This document shows, in pieces, positions 30,900 to 40,945 of a DNA stretch of 64,000 nucleotides. This DNA is from Psychrobacter okhotskensis (GTDB taxonomy: Bacteria > Pseudomonadota > Gammaproteobacteria > Pseudomonadales > Moraxellaceae), in contig NZ_JABRVQ010000013.1 in the NCBI RefSeq assembly GCF_013248965.1, forward strand, positions 1 to 64,000, given 5' to 3'. The position numbers and the translations under genes are program-made. A model generated the notes under the pieces. The model had not been told where the DNA came from and searched no databases. It saw only the letters and a program-made list of their open reading frames with translations. How positions within the stretch are numbered: the first letter of the stretch is position 1; every line of letters starts with the position of its first letter.

Positions 30900-31608
30900 A
30901 ATCACTTCCTTGTATTAAAAAAAACATCTCATTAATTTGGATTTTTACCGAATTGAATTTTTATTGAACATGGTGTTTATTAATTATCAATATTGCAATC
31001 TGCTGATTTGTGCGATAGTTCAGTCATACGCTCAGCCAACTGCTTTATTTTCATACACTTTACTCTCACAGCTGATTTCAAGTAATTTTACTATAGCATA
31101 TGCCCTAAAACGGTCGTTTTTGTCGGCATATAAACTTACAAAAACTCGCGAATATTACAAATTAGTAAACTATAGGGTTAATTTTATGAACGAAGGCAGC
31201 ACGTGTTTGCAGACGCTTAAAGAATTAATTATGCTTAAGTAAGGGTTGATCGTACTTAAATAATGCTAGGCGTCTTATTTCTACTTCTAACTTTTATAGC
31301 TAAGAGAATTCATGGCAGTTCGTTGACAAAACTAATGTATCTACTTACGTATTTGCCGTCATATTCCTAGTATGCTTTCGTAAAATAGCGCTATCGATAA
31401 CAAATAGCCGATAACAAGAACCAAGCCATTGAAAGTATGACTATGGCGGTTCCATATAAATGTTGAACTTGACCACCTCCGCACGCATATCAATAGCTAT
31501 AGCACGATCCAAGACACTGACATAATCAGAAACTTATATGCCCAGACAATTATATGAATAAGCGGAGCATGTCCCGATGCTGATGCTATTAAGGATATAA
31601 CCACGACA
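30900..31608. other. Intergenic region upstream of the FAD oxidoreductase
   Basis: About 700 bp, AT-rich, without a believable gene. A frame at 30937-31242 lacks family features and a ribosome binding site. A TTGACA at 31323 has no good -10 partner at 17 bp. No repeat was recognised. Confidence 0.5.
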
Positions 31609-33249
31609 ATGACCAATAATTTAAGTAAAAATCCCTCTAAAGATACTGGTGCTCAAGAGACTGATCTCAAAGAGATTAAGTCTCCAGCTACTAAACTTGA
31701 TACAACAGCGGTGGCAATAAAGAACCACCCATCTACCAAACGTGTCGGCATCTTGGGTGGCGGTACTGCAGGCGCAACGATTGCCATTCGCTTAGCAGCT
31801 CTAGGGCTTGAGACCTACGTATTTGAGAAGAAAAAATCACTGATCGATGGTCCACCCATGTGCCATTTGCACGCGGGTGGTAATCTATATCGTGAAATTC
31901 CTGACGAGGATTGCGTTGCCCTGCTTAAGCAGTGTATCGATATCTTGCGCCTTTATCCTTATACCATCGACGTACGTCCAACGGTGTTCGCGGTACCGAC
32001 GCGTGATGAAGGCTTGCCTGAAGATTTGCTACCGCGTCTCGATATTTTGACGGACGCATATCGTGAGCTCATCGCACAAGACAGCAATAACAAAGTATTG
32101 GGCGAACCGGAAAACTATTATCAGCTCTATAGTCATGAGCAACTGATTGCGCTGTCTGAACGTGAGCAAGTTGCGATACCGAGCACGGTTGACGAATGGA
32201 TGATACCGGTTGCTAAGTATTTGGACTTGAATAAAGTAAAGTTTCCGCTCATTGTCGTACAAGAATATGGCTGGAATATTTTTCGTTTAGCCGCTTCTGC
32301 GCACCTTGCATTAGAAGGCTATGAGCACGCGCACGTCTTTACCAATACGCAAATCAAGCAAGTCATGCCTGTCGACTGTGAGAACTGTACCAACGCTGAT
32401 CACCATGTCACAAAATGGCGCGTCGATTATCAGCAAGCTGGTGAGTCTCAACCTGAGTCTATCGAAATCGATTACCTAGTCAATGCTTGCGGCTTTCGCA
32501 CCGGTGTCATCGACGATATGGTGGGCGTCAAAGTCGAGCGTATGGTTGAGTTCAAATCTTCTTATATCACACACTGGGGTGACGCTGGCGGACAGATACC
32601 CGAAATCATCGTGTACGGCAGTCGCGGTACGCCAGAAGGTATGGCACAGCTAACACCTTATCCAGGTGGTTACTTCCAAATCCATGGCATGAGTAAAGCC
32701 ATTACCCTGTTCAATGATGGATTGGTGGCCTCTAATAAAGGCAGCGCGCAGCCTAAGTTGCCGCAGCAATATGTACATTATATCGAAGATGGCTGGGACA
32801 AAGCACCATTGCAAGCGCGCAGTCAGCAAGCAATTGAATACGTAGCAGAGTTTGTGCCGACCTTCAATAGCGCGCGCACCATCGGTAATGCCTTATATGG
32901 TGGGCAGCAAATTCCTGGTCAGGACGATACACTACGGGTGGCAGATGTGAGCTTATACTCAAATATACGCTACGCCCGCGCAGAGAATGTCAAAGCATCG
33001 TCCACCTTGATTGCTGCCGATCAAATCGTCGACGAGCTGACCGATCTTGGTTTAATAGACAACGACACAGCGGCCAATCGTAGCCGCTATGCGCACGACT
33101 GGGCCTATCTAGCCAACAACGACAGCTTAACGATTGATAAAGTAGCACGCGGCTTGGCTGAAGACCGTGGCTTCCCAGCGGCGATGGCAGATGTTAATCA
33201 TAGCATTCGTGAGATTGCGTTAGAGAGTTTGACGCCAGTTCAGCCTTAG
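31609..33249 (+). CDS. FAD-dependent oxidoreductase
   Basis: The 546-residue protein has an N-terminal Rossmann FAD motif VGILGGGTAGATIAIRLAALG at about residues 46-66 (GxGxxG variant GGGTAG), followed by EKK. A long extension of about 45 residues precedes it. Later motifs such as IDYLVNACGFRTG suggest an amine-oxidase/monooxygenase-like FAD fold. The specific reaction is not evident. The AAGGATATAACC stretch precedes the start. No neighbour suggests a pathway; it is flanked by a terminator and a 700-bp gap. Confidence 0.7.
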   Translation: MTNNLSKNPSKDTGAQETDLKEIKSPATKLDTTAVAIKNHPSTKRVGILGGGTAGATIAIRLAALGLETYVFEKKKSLIDGPPMCHLHAGGNLYREIPDEDCVALLKQCIDILRLYPYTIDVRPTVFAVPTRDEGLPEDLLPRLDILTDAYRELIAQDSNNKVLGEPENYYQLYSHEQLIALSEREQVAIPSTVDEWMIPVAKYLDLNKVKFPLIVVQEYGWNIFRLAASAHLALEGYEHAHVFTNTQIKQVMPVDCENCTNADHHVTKWRVDYQQAGESQPESIEIDYLVNACGFRTGVIDDMVGVKVERMVEFKSSYITHWGDAGGQIPEIIVYGSRGTPEGMAQLTPYPGGYFQIHGMSKAITLFNDGLVASNKGSAQPKLPQQYVHYIEDGWDKAPLQARSQQAIEYVAEFVPTFNSARTIGNALYGGQQIPGQDDTLRVADVSLYSNIRYARAENVKASSTLIAADQIVDELTDLGLIDNDTAANRSRYAHDWAYLANNDSLTIDKVARGLAEDRGFPAAMADVNHSIREIALESLTPVQP

Positions 33250-33331
33250 ATATTTGTATTTGCAGTTGACTAGCTGTTTTAACGAGGTGTTAAATTTGGC
33301 AAAAACAACGTTAAAAATTATTAAGAAAAAG

Positions 33332-33364
33332 GGAGGGCGTTGCTAATTACTAGCAACGCCCTCC
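33332..33364 (+). terminator. Terminator after the FAD oxidoreductase
   Basis: A 14-bp perfect stem (33332-33345 with 33351-33364), a 5-nt loop and a T-run of six follow. The A-tract before it may also stop minus-strand reading. Confidence 0.9.
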
Positions 33365-33480
33365 TTTTTTCTTATATAAAATGACACAATTTAACGTTTC
33401 ATATTCTAACAGAGGTATATTTGATCAACACCTTTATAGGTATTAATTAGCCATGTTAAAGGAATATACAGCGCCGGTCT

Positions 33481-34158
33481 TTAATTACCTGCCATTTTTT
33501 CAGTATCAACTGCATCATCTATCGTTACAACTGTCTGCAGCAACTCAATCGCTTCACCGATGGTATTACAAACCACCAAACGCTCTAGATCTTGCTGCTT
33601 CATAAAGCCTTGTTCTGTAGTATATTTTAGGTGCTCAATCATCCGATCATAAAAACCATTGATATTCAGAATAATCATGGGCTTTTCATGTTGATACAAC
33701 TGACGCCATGTGGCGATTTCCATAATCTCTTCGAGCGTACCAAGGCCACCGGGTAAGGTAATAAACGCATCGGCGTACTCCGCCATGACTGTCTTACGCG
33801 TATGCATGGTATCGGTCAGATGCAGACGCGTAAGACCCTCATGGGCGATTTCGTGCTTAAGCATAAAGGTAGGAATCACCCCAACGGCTTGTGCGCCGCC
33901 TTTAATCACTTCATCGGCGACCGCGCCCATCAGACCAATGCTGGCACCGCCATAAACCAAGCCCATGCCATTATCGGCTAGAGCACGACCAAGCTCACGC
34001 GCTGCCTGCTCATAAACCTCACTATTACCCAACCGTGATCCACAATAAACAGCCACCAATGGCATCGCTAGGGTTGATTTATCCACCGCTTTTTCGATAT
34101 TCGTAATGTCTTGGCTGGTAATCACTTCATAAGTATCATTATTAATTTTCATTTGCAT
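33481..34158 (-). CDS. LOG family protein (nucleoside monophosphate phosphoribohydrolase type)
   Basis: The 225-residue Rossmann protein has YCGSRLGNSEVY, GLVYGGASIGLMGAVADEV, and the LOG signature PGGLGTLEE with MHTRKTVM. LOG enzymes release nucleobases from nucleoside 5'-monophosphates, including cytokinin precursors. GGAG sits 7 bp before the ATG at 34158. The 30 or so residues before the core and the acidic tail are extra. It stands alone between two gaps. Confidence 0.88.
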   Translation of the reverse strand: MQMKINNDTYEVITSQDITNIEKAVDKSTLAMPLVAVYCGSRLGNSEVYEQAARELGRALADNGMGLVYGGASIGLMGAVADEVIKGGAQAVGVIPTFMLKHEIAHEGLTRLHLTDTMHTRKTVMAEYADAFITLPGGLGTLEEIMEIATWRQLYQHEKPMIILNINGFYDRMIEHLKYTTEQGFMKQQDLERLVVCNTIGEAIELLQTVVTIDDAVDTEKMAGN

Positions 34159-34659
34159 ATAACGCTCCTAAGTTTGCTTGGATTATTGTATTAAATGGTT
34201 CGGTAAAAGGTTTTATTGCTTGTTAGAATGACACAATATGACGCTTATCACTAACGTTAACTCGCTGTATTCTGCGGTGCTGTCATCTTTTACTTTTTTC
34301 ATGCTTTTCAGATAAAAGCTTGTGATGAGGCGTTCTGATAAGGTCTAAGGTGTTGTCAGCAGTCTATTAATTACGCATAATGAACATCAGTCGAATTCAT
34401 AACTATTGTTTATATTTGGTTTTTTATAAACAGCCAGTAAAAATAGCATAAATCCGGTGACTCATGAGAGAGATAAAACAACGCTCATTATGCTGCTATT
34501 TGCTAGCCTTTATCTTAACATAAGCCATGCTATCACACGGTAGCAACGATTTATCACTACGCAATGACTACATTTTTTAGCACTGACTTGCTATAAAACG
34601 TTGCAGATCCACATTCATTATTCTTTAATAAAAACGACGAAACTCATCAAGGTATTTTT
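34159..34659. other. Intergenic region between LOG gene and hydrolase
   Basis: This 501-bp AT-rich divergent region holds no gene or recognisable repeat. Promoters for both flanking genes must be here, but none was convincing by eye. Confidence 0.4.
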
Positions 34660-35613
34660 ATGCATAATAACCATGCGCCATCTTCTGTAGCACTACAAGG
34701 CGACACGATCGACGCGACTAATGACCATGAAAGCAACGCTGATAATGGCAGCTATTCATTAAGTATTATGACTGAGCGCAATCAGGCGTTGGCCGCAACA
34801 ATTTATCGCCCTACAGAGACGGTCAAAGCCGCTGTCATGATAGCGCCCGCTACCGGTATCAAGCGTCAGTTTTATCACAACTTTGCGAGCCATTTAGCAG
34901 CGCAGGGCTTCGGTGTCCTGACCTTTGACAACGAAGGTATCGGCGAGTCACTAGCAACCGATTTGGCCAAATGTGATGCCTCACTGATAAGTTGGGGTCG
35001 TCATGACATGCCAGCCGTCCTCGATGCCTTACAAGATGAATTTCCCGATGCTTCTTACCATCTCGTCGGTCATAGTGCAGGCGGTCAGCTGATTGGTCTG
35101 ATGCGCAATTATGATGCTATCGCCTCGGTGTTCAATGTCGCTTGCTCGTCAGGTTGTATCAAAAACATGGACATGCCTTATAAACTCAAGGCGATGGGTT
35201 TTATGGATGCATTTATTCCTGTTACGAACTTTGCGCTGGGCTATACCCCATCAGATAAAATCGGCATGGGCGAACCGCTACCGCGCGGTGTGGCTCGTCA
35301 GTGGCGCGAATGGTGTAATGGCTCAGGTTATATCAAAACCGCTTTTGGCAAAAGCATTCATACGCATTTTTATGATGACATTCGCATGCCAGCGCTGTGG
35401 TTAGGCTTTAGCGATGACGAAATTGCCAATAGTAAAAACATCGACGACATGATTCGCGTCTATACAAAGATGCCGGTCGAAAAACGCTTTTTTAAGCCAA
35501 AAGACTTCGGTCTGAGCAGCATTGGTCATATGCGCTATTTTAGTAGTCGAACCAATGCCAAGGCACCTGAGTTATGGCAAATGGCAGTAGATTGGTTAAA
35601 TCAGCAGCAATAG
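34660..35613 (+). CDS. Alpha/beta hydrolase (COG4757-like)
   Basis: The 317-residue hydrolase has VMIAPATGIKRQFYHNFASHLAAQGFGVLTFDNEGIGES, the nucleophile elbow VGHSAGGQL, and a C-terminal SIGHMRYF with the likely catalytic His. This is the COG4757 predicted hydrolase group. The first 30 residues are acidic and low-complexity. No partner gene is evident; it converges on the exoX-like gene with a 70-bp gap. Confidence 0.85.
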   Translation: MHNNHAPSSVALQGDTIDATNDHESNADNGSYSLSIMTERNQALAATIYRPTETVKAAVMIAPATGIKRQFYHNFASHLAAQGFGVLTFDNEGIGESLATDLAKCDASLISWGRHDMPAVLDALQDEFPDASYHLVGHSAGGQLIGLMRNYDAIASVFNVACSSGCIKNMDMPYKLKAMGFMDAFIPVTNFALGYTPSDKIGMGEPLPRGVARQWREWCNGSGYIKTAFGKSIHTHFYDDIRMPALWLGFSDDEIANSKNIDDMIRVYTKMPVEKRFFKPKDFGLSSIGHMRYFSSRTNAKAPELWQMAVDWLNQQQ

Positions 35614-35683
35614 CTCCAGAAATTATAGCTTTGAAAACTACGGCTTCGAGCATGAATAAAAATAGAACGGCTGATAACGCGCT

Positions 35684-36406
35684 TTACTCTTGTGCATTTT
35701 CTACGTCTGCTGCCTTGATACGCTTCGTCAATGCTGAATAAAGCGACGGCTGCATGTTATGGATGTTACCGAGCATCCATTTCACATAGTTGATGGGCAC
35801 GTCTTTAATCAGCTTACCTTTATGCTTACCAAAGGGCATTTTGCTCACGGGATTGGCTTTGTTAGCGATAGCATGGGTAGCAGCAAAATCAGTCGGCGCA
35901 ACCTCCAAACGCTCACAGCAGGCTTGATAGAGCAAGTAGCACATACGGGCATCACCTAGCGCATCATGAGCCGCTATCGTCATTTTTCTCGCCTCAGACT
36001 TGCCCAATAATTGCTCGATACACTTAGATTGACTGTAGCCGCTCCATTCTGGGAAAGCCACGCGCGCCAGCCTCACGGTACAAATTAGCTTGGCAGAGGG
36101 ACTACCAATCACCCGCCAATCAAAACGTACGTTATGACCAATTAAGTACTTGGGCAATTCAAATTGCGCCAAATCAAAACGCTCAAGCCCAGCCACGTCG
36201 TCATCCGTAATACCATGCACCCTGATGACGATTGGGGATATCGAGCGACCACTGTTGAAATATTTCATCCACTCAAATCCGCTAGCCACATTAATCGTCG
36301 CCACTTGAATCGGTCGTGGATCACGGCCTTGATCGGTTTCGGTATCGATAACCAGCGCTGTATCAGCCGTGGTAGAAATGTCCGCAGAATTAAAAGCGTC
36401 AGTCAT
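35684..36406 (-). CDS. exoX: Exonuclease X-like 3'-5' exonuclease
   Basis: The DEDDh-type exonuclease domain (residues about 15-160) shows VIDTETDQG, GHNVRFDWRV and AHDALGDARM. A C-terminal DUF3820-like part, MPFGKHKGKLIKDVPINYVKWML, follows, as in E. coli ExoX. The enzyme likely degrades DNA ends during repair. At 240 residues it is close to ExoX (220). No operon. Confidence 0.85.
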   Translation of the reverse strand: MTDAFNSADISTTADTALVIDTETDQGRDPRPIQVATINVASGFEWMKYFNSGRSISPIVIRVHGITDDDVAGLERFDLAQFELPKYLIGHNVRFDWRVIGSPSAKLICTVRLARVAFPEWSGYSQSKCIEQLLGKSEARKMTIAAHDALGDARMCYLLYQACCERLEVAPTDFAATHAIANKANPVSKMPFGKHKGKLIKDVPINYVKWMLGNIHNMQPSLYSALTKRIKAADVENAQE

Positions 36407-36626
36407 AAAAACTTAACCATAGACGTTGGCTAAAAATAGCAGCCAGTTTTTATCATTTGAAAAAAATCGTAAAAAATTTTATTGGATGAGATTTTATCTA
36501 TCACCCTCTCATTTATGGGGCTAAAAGGTAAAGATAACAACTAGCTATAACAATGCTATACAAAGAGTAAAGAATACAGTCTTTATAATATCAATGAGAA
36601 TTGAGGCAAAAAACTAAGAGATATCG

Positions 36627-37217
36627 ATGCAAGCAAATGGAAGCAACCAAAAGCCCAACCCCTCTTTTTTCAGTCGTGTATTAAGCGTACTGATTAAAGC
36701 AAGTGTCTTGCTAGCGCTGTTATTTGTATTCGATAAATTATTACCCAGCATTAGCCAACAGACTCAGTCTTTTGTCGTAGCAAAATGGCAGCAACTGAGT
36801 TTATTACAACAAGCGTTACCCATAGAAAACAGCCTACCCAGTCCACTACCAGAGCAGCATCTAACCGATACTTGGGGCGCTGCGCGTAGCCAAGGGCGCT
36901 CTCATGAAGGCATTGATATTTTTGCACCTCGGGGCACACCAATACAATCGACCACGCAGGGCATCGTCCGCAAAGTCGGCGACAATGCGTTGGGGGGACG
37001 CGTGGTGGTGGTGGTTGGACCGGGCGGCGCAGGACATTATTACGCTCATCTAGAAGATTATGCCGACATCGCGCCCAATGACTGGGTCAATGCTGGCGAT
37101 ATCGTTGGCTATGTTGGCGACAGCGGTAATGCCAAAGGCACGCCGACCCACGTGCATTATGGTATTTATATCAATGGCAGCGCGGTTAACCCCTACCCAC
37201 TTCTACAAAAAAATTAG
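36627..37217 (+). CDS. M23 family metallopeptidase
   Basis: The 196-residue protein has one N-terminal membrane anchor (about residues 17-38) and an M23/LytM domain. Zinc ligands are visible in HEGIDIFAP (His-x3-Asp) and THVHYGIY (HxH). It probably cuts peptidoglycan crosslinks or acts as an amidase activator in the periplasm. The last 4 bp overlap the phoR stop on the opposite strand. Confidence 0.9.
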   Translation: MQANGSNQKPNPSFFSRVLSVLIKASVLLALLFVFDKLLPSISQQTQSFVVAKWQQLSLLQQALPIENSLPSPLPEQHLTDTWGAARSQGRSHEGIDIFAPRGTPIQSTTQGIVRKVGDNALGGRVVVVVGPGGAGHYYAHLEDYADIAPNDWVNAGDIVGYVGDSGNAKGTPTHVHYGIYINGSAVNPYPLLQKN

Positions 37218-38323
37218 GAGGTATGGGCAGAACGCACATACGCGGCTGGAAATACTGCACTAAAGGTCGAGCCTTTGCCTTCTACCGACTCTATCGTTAA
37301 TTGCGCCTCATGTTGATATAAAACGTGCTTCACAATAGCCAAGCCTAAGCCCGTACCACCGCTAGCACGGCTACGTCCACTATCGATGCGATAAAAGCGT
37401 TCCGTCAAGCGCTCGATATGTTGGGGCGCAATACCGAGACCATCATCTTCAACAGCAAAGCGGCAGCCTTCCGCTGTTTTTGTCCAGCTGATAGCTATAT
37501 TGCCACCCTTTGGCGTGTATTTGATGGCATTAATGACCAAATTGGATAAGGCACTCGTTAAGTACATCTCTGATCCGTATAACCCATCGTAAGTGTCTAT
37601 CTGCAAATGAATAGTATGATTATATTCTTGGTTATACGCTTGCGCATCATCATAGATATGCGTCAGTAACTTGGTCATATCAATGTCATTAAGCTCGTGC
37701 GTCTCTTCGATTTCGATACGAGACAACAGCAGTAAGTCATTTACAATCCGATTCATACGGGCAGTCTGCTGAGTCATTAGCTCAAAGCCACGTCGCCACT
37801 GCGGTGGCATATCTTCCTGCTCGGAGAAATTTTCTAAATATCCCATCAACACAGTCAATGGCGTGCGCAGCTCATGCGAGACATTGGCGACAAAATCACG
37901 ACGCATTTCCTCCAAATGCTGCAAGCGGGTCACATCATAAATGATCAGTAATTTTTCATCATCGAAAGGCGTAAGCTCACACTTTAGATAACGTTTAGGG
38001 TCTCGCCATGACACCATGTGCACACCATCGCTCGGTGGGGTGATAGCCTGATAGTACTGGCGAAATTCTGGTATGGTGATAAAGTCAAAAATACTCTGAC
38101 CTTTATCAGTTGCCTGCAATAACAACAAGTCTTCCGCTGCCTGATTCCACCATTCCAAACCATCTTCATCATTGAGCAAAATAACCGCATCCCGTAACGC
38201 TCGTAAGGCGCTGCGGATTTTTTTAAGTTGATCCGTTGTATTGTGCTGGGCAACTTGCGCTTGCTCACCCTGTTGCTCATTTTCTATCGGCATCATAGGC
38301 ATTATCGGTGTTGTCATCGTCAT
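37214..38323 (-). CDS. phoR: PhoR-like sensor histidine kinase, without membrane segments
   Basis: The 369-residue kinase has a PAS-like domain (about residues 33-135), the H-box [11 protein letters not shown] with phospho-accepting His150, an N-box [14 protein letters not shown] and G-boxes [10 protein letters not shown] and [10 protein letters not shown]. It follows phoB by 63 bp, so PhoR is the natural call. E. coli PhoR has two N-terminal membrane helices; here the first 30 residues are polar (Met/Pro/Gln-rich) and a stop codon lies directly upstream of the ATG, so no longer form is possible. It would have to be cytosolic or docked through a partner. Confidence 0.85.
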   Translation of the reverse strand: MTMTTPIMPMMPIENEQQGEQAQVAQHNTTDQLKKIRSALRALRDAVILLNDEDGLEWWNQAAEDLLLLQATDKGQSIFDFITIPEFRQYYQAITPPSDGVHMVSWRDPKRYLKCELTPFDDEKLLIIYDVTRLQHLEEMRRDFVANVSHELRTPLTVLMGYLENFSEQEDMPPQWRRGFELMTQQTARMNRIVNDLLLLSRIEIEETHELNDIDMTKLLTHIYDDAQAYNQEYNHTIHLQIDTYDGLYGSEMYLTSALSNLVINAIKYTPKGGNIAISWTKTAEGCRFAVEDDGLGIAPQHIERLTERFYRIDSGRSRASGGTGLGLAIVKHVLYQHEAQLTIESVEGKGSTFSAVFPAAYVRSAHTS

Positions 38324-38386
38324 TTATCATCCCTACCACTAGATACTGTGTTTCTTTACGCTTACCAAGACATTTTCTGCGGCTGA

Positions 38387-39091
38387 TTAAATGGATTCAA
38401 TCAAGCTAGAAAACCGATACCCAGTACCGCGTACCGTTTGTATCAGCGTAGCACAATCATAAGGCTGCAGTAATTTACGTAAGCGCCGAATATGTACATC
38501 AATCGTCCGGTCTTCAATATAGACATTGCCGCCCCAAACCTGATCTAGCAGCTGTGTCCGCGTATAAGCACGCTCTGGATGACTCATAAAAAATGCCAAC
38601 AATCGATACTCTGTCGGACCGATATCGATGAGCTGACCCGCTGCCGTCACGCGCTGGCTTTTAGGATCTAAGCTAAGCTTGCCGATTTCGATAGGCTTAT
38701 CAGCGCTGAGTGCACTACTACGACGTAGCACCGCCTTGATTCTTGAGATTAGCTCACGTGTTGAAAAAGGCTTGGTCATATAGTCATCAGCCCCAGCATC
38801 GAGCCCATGAACCTTACTGTCTTCTTCACTTTTGGCAGTCAGCATAATGACCGGTATCTCGGCGAGCGAATCGTCGTTTTTGAGCATCCGGCAAAAATCA
38901 ATGCCGCTTTTTTCACCGTTCAGCATCCAATCTAATAGTATCAGCGCCGGACGGTGATCAACCACTTGCTGATGCGCCTCTGCTACGTCCGCAGCGTGCA
39001 GGCTATCAAAGCCAGCCATCTCTAAGGTCATCGCAATCATTTCACGAATCGCAGGCTCATCCTCAACGATCAAAATTTGCTCATTATACAT
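38387..39091 (-). CDS. phoB: Phosphate regulon response regulator
   Basis: The 234-residue OmpR-type regulator has a receiver domain with Glu10-Asp11, phospho-acceptor Asp54 in ILLDWMLNG and MLTAKSE, then a winged-helix domain ending HIRRLRKLLQPYDCATLIQTVRGTGYRFS. It activates phosphate-starvation genes from Pho boxes. A near-perfect Pho box lies at 39350-39367 on the same strand, implying autoregulation. The leader contains a family B repeat. Confidence 0.95.
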   Translation of the reverse strand: MYNEQILIVEDEPAIREMIAMTLEMAGFDSLHAADVAEAHQQVVDHRPALILLDWMLNGEKSGIDFCRMLKNDDSLAEIPVIMLTAKSEEDSKVHGLDAGADDYMTKPFSTRELISRIKAVLRRSSALSADKPIEIGKLSLDPKSQRVTAAGQLIDIGPTEYRLLAFFMSHPERAYTRTQLLDQVWGGNVYIEDRTIDVHIRRLRKLLQPYDCATLIQTVRGTGYRFSSLIESI

Positions 39092-39117
39092 ACGGCAGCC
39101 TTGTTATTAGATTAAGC

Positions 39118-39226
39118 ATATAGTCACTCTACTATAAAAATATTACTGCGTTAACCTCGCTTGACGTATTAAATATACCTCTATACTCGGTTGCCTTGTA
39201 CTACTTTTAAATTGGATCAACTATAT
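39118..39226 (-). mobile_element. Short non-autonomous repeat, family B copy 1 (about 109 bp)
   Basis: Read on the minus strand it runs atatagttgatccaattt ... gtgactatat and aligns along its length with 57637-57744, including aaaagtagtacaaggcaacc and caagcgaggttaacgcagta. The ends form imperfect inverted repeats of about 25 bp. It lies in the phoB leader, between the Pho-box promoter and the phoB start. Confidence 0.85.
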
Positions 39227-39333
39227 TAGATTTTAAGATTCAAAAATTTAGCGCACCAAAACTCAAATTAGGAAAATTAACATAAAGAAATTAAGATACA
39301 GAAAAGGCAATACACAGTCACCAGTTTCTACTT

Positions 39334-39367
39334 ATTAGACGGGTTAATTATGACAGCTTCATGACAA
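39334..39367 (-). promoter_or_regulatory. PhoB-dependent promoter of phoBR
   Basis: On the minus strand 39350-39367 reads TTGTCAT-GAAG-CTGTCAT, 13 of 14 positions of the two 7-bp Pho-box half-sites with the usual 4-bp spacer. A -10 box TCTAAT (39334-39339) lies 10 bp downstream, the known PhoB geometry where the Pho box replaces the -35. The start is predicted near 39327, giving a leader of about 235 nt. Confidence 0.8.
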
Positions 39368-39374
39368 CGGCTTT

Positions 39375-39827
39375 TTAGACTTCTAATAAAAAGTTTAGTG
39401 GCCCATCATTGACGCTTGCCACTTGCATATCAGCACCAAATTGACCAGTGGCAACATTGTGATGCTGAGTTTTAGCATAATCAACCAGTTGATCAAACAA
39501 CATTTGAGCAGCATCAGGTGCCATCGCGCCACCAAAATCAGGGCGACGACCCTTGTCTGTTTTTGCCATCAAGGTAAATTGCGACACCAATAATAGCCCG
39601 CCACCGACCTGTTGCACATTTTTATCCAGTTTACCGACCTTGGCAGGATCGTCATGATTTTCGAATATGCGATAGGTCAAGATTTTATCGATCATACGCT
39701 GGGCAGTTTGCAGGCTATCATCGTGCCCCAAGCCAATATACGCCAACACCCCATGCTCGATGGCACCGATATTTTGTGCATCGACGCTGACACTGGCACA
39801 GTGAACCCGTTGTATAAGCGCTTTCAT
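39375..39827 (-). CDS. dtd: D-aminoacyl-tRNA deacylase
   Basis: The 150-residue enzyme removes D-amino acids from tRNA. Conserved SQFTLMA and the C-terminal Gly-Pro motif are present, the latter reading NDGPLNFLLEV where most bacteria have NDGPVT. MKALIQRVHCASVSVD is the usual start. The stop lies 8 bp from the Pho box, so phoBR transcription begins just after it. Confidence 0.95.
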   Translation of the reverse strand: MKALIQRVHCASVSVDAQNIGAIEHGVLAYIGLGHDDSLQTAQRMIDKILTYRIFENHDDPAKVGKLDKNVQQVGGGLLLVSQFTLMAKTDKGRRPDFGGAMAPDAAQMLFDQLVDYAKTQHHNVATGQFGADMQVASVNDGPLNFLLEV

Positions 39828-39955
39828 TTAGAGCCTTTTTTATTTATAAATGTCTGACAGATTATGGTCATACAATACTCTGCTGTCCATGATAAAATAC
39901 CGCCATTGATTTGCTTATTAATTATTACATCAAACCCTATCTTGGTAGCCCGATT

Positions 39956-40798
39956 ATGAATTTATTTACTACCCTTCAACAATTTGTCCCGCAGCAGCAG
40001 CTGAGTAAAGTCGCTGGGCGTCTAGCCGCCAGCCGTCATCCGTATGTCAAACGTGCCTTTATTCGTAGTTTTGCCAAGGCTTACGGCGTCAGCTTAGGTG
40101 AGTATGAGCGTCAGAGCTTTAATGCTTATGAGAGTTTTAATGACTTCTTTACCCGTGAGCTCAAAGAAAACGCCCGTATCATCGATAGCAGCGTAAACGG
40201 TATTGTCAGTCCTGCCGATGGTATCATCTCGCAGCTAGGACAGATTGAAGACCATAAATTGCTGCAAGCCAAAGGTCGTCATTATGACGTTGGTCAATTA
40301 CTGGCCAATAGCGAAGATGGCAGCTATTTCGCTGATGGTAGCTTTGCGACCGTGTATCTAGCGCCCAGCAATTATCACCGCGTTCATATGCCTTTTGATG
40401 GTACCTTGACCAAGACCCGCTATGTACCAGGTACGCTGTTTTCGGTCAATAATACCACAGCCGCTAACGTGCCTGATTTATTTGCCCGTAATGAGCGTTT
40501 GGTCTGTTTATTTGATACAAAATATGGCAAAGCTGCCGTGGTAATGGTTGGCGCTATGATTGTCGCTGGTATCGAAACCGTCGCTACCGGAAAGATCAGC
40601 CGCACTGAGGACATCCAAGAAGCAGATCACGACATGAGCTTTGAGAAAGGCGATGAGCTTGGACGCTTTTATTTAGGTTCAACGGCGATTGTCGTCTTAC
40701 CAAAAGCCGCAAAAGCGGATTGGCAGGACAGCATGAAAGCCAATAGCGTGGTAAAAATGGGACAGCTATTGGGTGAGGCAAAAACTCAGCAAGCTTAG
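39956..40798 (+). CDS. psd: Phosphatidylserine decarboxylase
   Basis: The enzyme makes phosphatidylethanolamine from phosphatidylserine. It is a proenzyme that cleaves itself at the LGST motif, here FYLGSTAIVVL, to form the pyruvoyl group on the Ser. SPADGIISQLG and YHRVHMPFDG are further family motifs. I start at ATG 39956 (MNLFTTL), giving 280 residues; the frame reaches back to a TTG at 39911. A strong hairpin terminator follows. Confidence 0.95.
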   Translation: MNLFTTLQQFVPQQQLSKVAGRLAASRHPYVKRAFIRSFAKAYGVSLGEYERQSFNAYESFNDFFTRELKENARIIDSSVNGIVSPADGIISQLGQIEDHKLLQAKGRHYDVGQLLANSEDGSYFADGSFATVYLAPSNYHRVHMPFDGTLTKTRYVPGTLFSVNNTTAANVPDLFARNERLVCLFDTKYGKAAVVMVGAMIVAGIETVATGKISRTEDIQEADHDMSFEKGDELGRFYLGSTAIVVLPKAAKADWQDSMKANSVVKMGQLLGEAKTQQA

Positions 40799-40820
40799 TT
40801 TTTAAGAAAATCATAGTACT

Positions 40821-40866
40821 AAAAAGCCCAGTTAAACGTAGATGATGACGTTTAACTGGGCTTTTT
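40821..40866. terminator. Bidirectional terminator after psd
   Basis: A 19-bp perfect stem (40821-40839 with 40848-40866) around an 8-nt loop has A and T tracts at its ends. It separates psd from the converging DUF1287 gene. Confidence 0.92.
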
Positions 40867-40945
40867 AATGGCTGTTAGTTTGTACTACTTCTATTTTGTA
40901 TTGCCTATTTTTACTACTTTGGGCTACCCTGTGCAAAGGCCTTTA

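Noticed and set aside
30937..31242. 101-codon plus-strand frame before the FAD oxidoreductase
   Set aside because: No ribosome binding site, no family-like sequence, AT-rich; it looks like a chance frame.
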